Positions 8,927 to 16,714 of a DNA stretch of 16,714 nt are shown here, one piece after another. The notes beneath the pieces were generated by a model. The model worked only from the letters and a program-made list of their open reading frames with translations, was not told the DNA's origin and did no database searches. The stretch is from Salpingoeca rosetta. Taxonomy: Eukaryota; Opisthokonta; Choanoflagellata; Craspedida; Salpingoecidae. The stretch's first letter is position 1; each line of letters starts with the position of its first letter. The stretch spans positions 1,537,185-1,553,898 of the forward strand of contig NW_004754928.1 in NCBI RefSeq assembly GCF_000188695.1, given 5' to 3'. Both the position numbers and the translations under genes were made by a program.

Positions 8927-9748
8927 TCATGCTCGGAAGATGCCACACCAGGCCAGAGGTGGCTGGGACAAGGAGGCATAAGTGGGCGTCATATCAAACC
9001 GCGACGGCTGCACAGAGACCTGCTCAAAGTCTGCAAACGCACGACAGAGCTCCTCCCGTGTCAGCACAGAGGGCCCAACTTCAGGCTCATCCGCGTTGCC
9101 CGTCAGTGTGAACATGTACCCGCCCGGGCGAAGCAGGCGCTTGTACACCGCAACGATGCCTCGCTCATCAATCTGCCGCAGCACGTGAAACGTCTGGCAG
9201 TCATACACCAGGTCGTAGCTGTGGGGTGTCACAGCAGCGTCGCCAGTCGCCTCCTCCTGTTGTGGTTGCTGCTGTTGCTGCTGTTGTTGTTCGTACTCGC
9301 TGTCGGTGTGGGCTTCAGCAGCCCACGGTAGCTGAAATGCGTCTGCAACCAGGAACGTGCAGCAGTCGCTGACACCCGCGTGCTCCGCACGCTCCTTGGC
9401 TGCTGCAACTGCGTCTGCAACCAGGTCCACTCCAGTCACCACAAACCCTTGCTGCGCCAGGTACACACACGACGCCCCCGTGCCGCACCCAATCTCAATG
9501 GCGCGCGGTCGGCGTCTCGCAGCCGTAGCTGCTCCGTCGCTGCTGCTGCTTGCGGTAGGCGCCTGCTCGCCTGTTGTTTCCGTCGTTGTTGCTGCTGTTG
9601 CCGCTGTTGCTGCTGTTGCTGCTTCCCATGCCGGCAGGAACGTGTTCTCCACAAACTCCACGAGCTGCGACGCCGGCTTCCCGCTGTCCCAGGGCAGGAA
9701 GCCTTTGTCATAGTAGCGGTGCCACTTCCCTGTCGCTTCCTCGCTCAT
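8927..9748 (-). CDS. class I SAM-dependent methyltransferase, intronless
   Basis: Predicted 273 aa. The N terminus WHRYYDKGFLPWDSGKPA (9-26) resembles the segment before the Rossmann domain in TPMT-like and related small-molecule methyltransferases. SAM-binding motif I is EIGCGTG (85-91), strand 2 ends in VTGVD (acidic D108), a YDLVYDCQTFHVL segment lies at 178-190, and LRPGG (206-210) is the usual post-motif. The acceptor substrate cannot be told. Two low-complexity insertions interrupt the fold: an Ala/Thr/Ser-rich linker (44-79) and a Gln-rich loop (154-164) between core strands. The start at 9746-9748 was chosen over an in-frame ATG 84 nt upstream because the upstream residues are low-complexity and MSEEATGKWHRYY is a natural start. 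The stop (8927-8929) is followed at once by the CG run. Confidence 0.88.
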   Translation of the reverse strand: MSEEATGKWHRYYDKGFLPWDSGKPASQLVEFVENTFLPAWEAATAATAATAATTTETTGEQAPTASSSSDGAATAARRRPRAIEIGCGTGASCVYLAQQGFVVTGVDLVADAVAAAKERAEHAGVSDCCTFLVADAFQLPWAAEAHTDSEYEQQQQQQQQPQQEEATGDAAVTPHSYDLVYDCQTFHVLRQIDERGIVAVYKRLLRPGGYMFTLTGNADEPEVGPSVLTREELCRAFADFEQVSVQPSRFDMTPTYASLSQPPLAWCGIFRA

Positions 9749-10130
9749 GTTTGTTGTTTCTGCTGTTTGTTGTGTTTGTTCAATGAATGAACGACGTGTG
9801 TGACATGATTTGATTTGACACATGACAAACAAAAGAAGGCGGCACAGTTGAGATGTGACATGATGTGAGACAGCAATGATGGTTGCGCGGGTTGTTTTAC
9901 TATGGAATCAGGGGCAAGGAACTGGCGAGCTAGCCATGAAGGGGAGTGAACACAGTCACGTATGTACACGTGGTAAATGTTGGCAGCCCAACGACACAGC
10001 GGCTATGGACATGAGATGAGGCTATCGATGCCATGATGGTCATTCGTGACGGTAACTGCACGAAGTACGAGCGCCACGAAATGTGTGTGGCGGGCAGGTG
10101 GATGAAACACGGTTCAAGGGGTTCCAGGGT
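9749..10130. other. intergenic region between C1GALT-like gene and methyltransferase
   Basis: These 382 bp lie between two genes in the same (minus) orientation. They must hold the 3' end of the galactosyltransferase gene and the promoter of the methyltransferase. I see no AATAAA on the minus strand, no TATA box and no credible exon. Confidence 0.45.
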
Positions 10131-14343
<4,213 letters not shown>

Positions 14344-15192
14344 GGTTGCAGAGTTGAGGATATTGAGTCGAATGGTGGTGGGTGGGCTTGTGGAGGGAAG
14401 CGATAGCGTGGAATGGATTTGTTGTGCTTTGTTGTGGAGGACGTTGCACTTAATGAAAATCAGGCACATCTTCACATGAATTTCTCGGTCATTGTGTGTC
14501 CGCGAAGCAAAGAGGCGCGCGAGCAGGCGAGCAAGCTTCAGCGCTCTCTTTGTGCTTTGCGTGCACTGCGTGTTCACCCCTCATGCCTGCAGGCCTGCTT
14601 GTGGTTTGCTGACAAAGGCACGGGGAACGAACAAGAACAAGGGTGAGACAAGGAGGGTGAGGAGAATGAAGACTTGCCATTTCGTACTTTTCTTTTGTCC
14701 GATTTGATTTGCTCCGTTCTTTTTCCTGTGCGTCATCGTGCAAAACAACAGTGCCAGCTCGAGGACGCTGTAGGGAGTATAACAAAGCAGCTGACTGTGG
14801 CGTTGGGTGCGGAAGAAGGAAAGAAGGAAGGAAAGTGTAAAGCTGCTGGTGAAGGGTTAGCGAAACACAGACATTAAGCCTTTGGAACAATTCTGAAGGT
14901 ACATATCTTCTCCCTGTGTACTCCTTCGCTGTTGCCACTTCCGAGAGCCACAGCATGTTCATCACGGCTTCTCCGACAGCTGCTGCAGAGGCTGATGATG
15001 TGCGACCATAGAGAGGAGCAAGAGGCGAACAGGGAGAACGAACAAGTTGAAGGAAGCTGATGTGAGGAAACACACATTCAAATCTCCCGCCATGAATGTA
15101 CGAAAATTGAGGCAAATCATTCACCATATTTCAGAAACCGCCGTCGCCAAACAACAACGATGAGGTTGTTGGCGTGTGTGTGTGTCGTGTGT

Positions 15193-15241
<49 letters not shown>

Positions 15242-15385
15242 TGTGTCTGTGTGTGTGTTGTGTGTGTGTGTGTCTGTGTGTGTGTGTGTCTGTGTGTGTG
15301 TGTGTGGATGCGACCTCCCACAGCCTTCCCCTCACAACATCGCGCCTCGTGTTTTGACCACCGTTACATTACTCCACGCAGCGGG
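14344..15385. other. divergent upstream region between C1GALT-like and TTLL-like genes
   Basis: About 1.0 kb separates the two predicted start codons. It contains a GAAG-rich stretch near 14810-14835 and a long TG tract (15172-15306). A possible acceptor (CCTCCCACAG) ends near 15322, so the TTLL gene may have an untranslated or short coding exon upstream. No core promoter element or coding exon is clear. Confidence 0.4.
15172..15306. repeat. interrupted TG microsatellite upstream of the TTLL-like start
   Basis: About 135 bp of TG units on the plus strand, broken by TC, CTG and GTTG interruptions. It lies just upstream of the first recognised TTLL exon, in a 5' UTR or 5' intron. Confidence 0.95.
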
Positions 15386-16342
15386 ATGATCTTCAAGCTT
15401 GGGGATGGCGTGCATCCCATGATCAAGCAAACACTGGAGGCGCAGGGCTGGATCGAGTTTGATCCAACAAAGCATGACGAAAACGACTGGAACCTGCACT
15501 GGAAATCATCCCGTTTCAGGTGCGCTGCAATGTGTGGTGTGTGGTGAACACGCTGCACTGCGCTGCATCGTAGCCATCTTCAGCCTGTATGCGTGCATGC
15601 GCGCGCATCACACACAGTCGCACAGTGACGGGATCAGAACACCAACAGTCGCGCTTGTTTCGACTCACGTCGCCCATGTCGTGCTACACTTGGTTTCTGG
15701 CCACCTCATCTATATCATTGTTTGTGCATGACCTCGTTGTTACAGCGCACTCGAGTTTCGAGACGTGCAGCCCTGGCAGCGGTTGAACCACTTTCAAGGG
15801 TGAGGCGCAGTGGAGTGTGTGTGTGTGTGTGTGTTTGTGTTGGTGGCGGGGGCGGGGTGGTAGAGGTGATCGCCATGCCATGGCTGTGTTTCATGCTCAC
15901 ATGATCATCTGGGTTTACTGTTGGCACTCACTACGTTTGCACCCCACAACACTGCCATGCCATGGCTGTGTGTCGGACTGACATGACTATCTGGGTTTAC
16001 TGTTCGCACTCACTACGTTTGCACCCCCACAACACTGACTGCCAGATCCATCGATATCACGCGCAAGGACCGGCTGTGTCGCATGGTGCGCAAGATGACC
16101 CTCCATCATGGAAGTACGTGGCCGTGCGTGTGTGACTGCTGCAGCAATTTTCGTTCACTGTCCATGTCATGTGCTCGTGTACTCTCGTGTGCGTGTGTGG
16201 GTGTCCTCTGACCTTCTTTCTCTGTGTTTGGTTTCCCTTTGGGGGCCTGCTTCGTCGCATCCTAGAAACGTACAACTTTGCACCCATGTCATTCGTGCTC
16301 CCCACGGACCTTGACAAGTTTCGCCAGGAGTTTGCCGATCGG
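15386..16342 (+). CDS. tubulin-tyrosine-ligase-like protein (TTLL2-like), N-terminal exons, gene continues beyond the window
   Basis: Exons are 15386-15519, 15746-15799, 16046-16113 and 16266-16342. All junctions are GT-AG and in phase (2, 2, 1, 0). The reading gives [15 protein letters not shown], then [40 protein letters not shown], and [20 protein letters not shown]. This follows the start of the TTL domain in TTLL enzymes: the W-L-W element, LNHFPG-type loop, TRKD motif and the F-P-TFVLP segment. Spacing and wording are closest, from memory, to TTLL2. TTLL enzymes are ATP-dependent ligases that add glutamates or other residues to tubulin tails, often in cilia. The ATP-grasp catalytic part lies downstream, outside the window. 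ATG 15386 is provisional; exons further upstream are possible because the frame stays open towards a candidate acceptor near 15322. Divergent from the C1GALT-like gene. Confidence 0.82.
15872..16036 (+). repeat. 82-bp imperfect tandem duplication in a TTLL intron
   Basis: Two copies, about 15872-15953 and 15954-16036, each start GCCATGCCATGGCTGTG and end near CCACAACACTG. They differ at several positions in the middle (for example ATGATCATCT against ATGACTATCT). The second copy ends about 9 bp before the exon acceptor at 16045, so the duplication reaches the splice-site region. Confidence 0.93.
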
Positions 16343-16714
16343 GTATGTTGTGTGTCGGGGGGGGGGGGGGGGGGGGGGGGGGGTTATTTTGAAAATGTGT
16401 GTGTGTGTGGATTTGTGTGTGTTTATTTGCCTGAATATTTGTGTGTGTGTGTGGGGGTGTTGCTTTGTGTGCCTGTGTGCCTGTCCGACATTAAATTTAA
16501 CCTAATTGGGGGCGTGCGTGTGTATGTGTGGGCGTGTGTGTGTGTGTGTGTGTCTGGCGGTGTTGCTGTGTGAACGCAAAGAAGACACCAAAATGTGAAG
16601 TAATTTCTCGATCTTTACAGTGAATATTGAAGTTTGAAATCATCCACAAAAGTGAGTTAACAACTATTATACATTTTTGTGATTGTCTAATTTTTTTTTT
16701 TAATTTTTTACTAT
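16343..16714. other. TTLL intron start and AT-rich right end; no exon seen
   Basis: After the GTATGT donor at 16343 the sequence has a 27-base G run (16357-16383) and TG-rich stretches to about 16555. From about 16580 it becomes AT-rich, ending in T runs. I see no continuation of the TTL domain in any frame, so the next exon must lie beyond the window. Confidence 0.6.

Noticed and set aside
8703..8981. An open frame of Thr/His/Ser/Leu repeats over the microsatellite
   Set aside because: Pure translation of CACT and CA repeats, with no non-repeat coding sequence attached.

Overview
The window looks like nuclear DNA of a unicellular holozoan, most likely a choanoflagellate such as a Salpingoeca-type species; this is inferred from gene content and style, not from a search. 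It carries spliced genes for myosin VI, a core-1 (C1GALT1-type) galactosyltransferase and a TTLL-family tubulin-modifying ligase. Exons are GC-rich with strong GC3 bias. Introns are about 80-350 nt, GT-AG, and full of TG/CA, G and C tracts. Nothing is bacterial or operon-like.

Layout. 1-635: AT-rich start, then a CA/C-rich stretch that behaves as the 3' end of an intron. 636-896 (+): last exon of a carboxylesterase-type protein. 1474-5682 (-): complete three-exon myosin VI gene, 1223 aa predicted. 5683-7586: divergent upstream region containing most of a ~0.7 kb near-identical tandem duplication (6280-7022 and 7044-7750). 7587-8183 (+): small single-pass membrane protein of 198 aa whose 5' end lies in the second copy. 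8184-8926: convergent 3' region with opposed poly(A) signals and a 220-bp microsatellite. 8927-9748 (-): intronless class I SAM-dependent methyltransferase, 273 aa. 10131-14343 (-): 15-exon C1GALT1-like gene, 543 aa predicted. 15386-16342 (+): first recognisable four exons of a TTLL2-like gene that continues past the window.

Functionally the genes are ordinary eukaryotic housekeeping or cell-biology genes: actin motor, Golgi O-glycosylation, tubulin glutamylation, small-molecule methylation. They do not form a pathway cluster.

The most striking signal is in the introns. On the sense strand of each gene, TG and G tracts sit on the donor side and CA and C tracts on the acceptor side, whichever strand the gene is on. 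Such tracts are complementary within an intron and could bring the splice sites together as an RNA hairpin. The longest tracts, (UG)43 and (CA)58, lie in different introns on either side of C1GALT exon 12, which could favour exon skipping or circular RNA.
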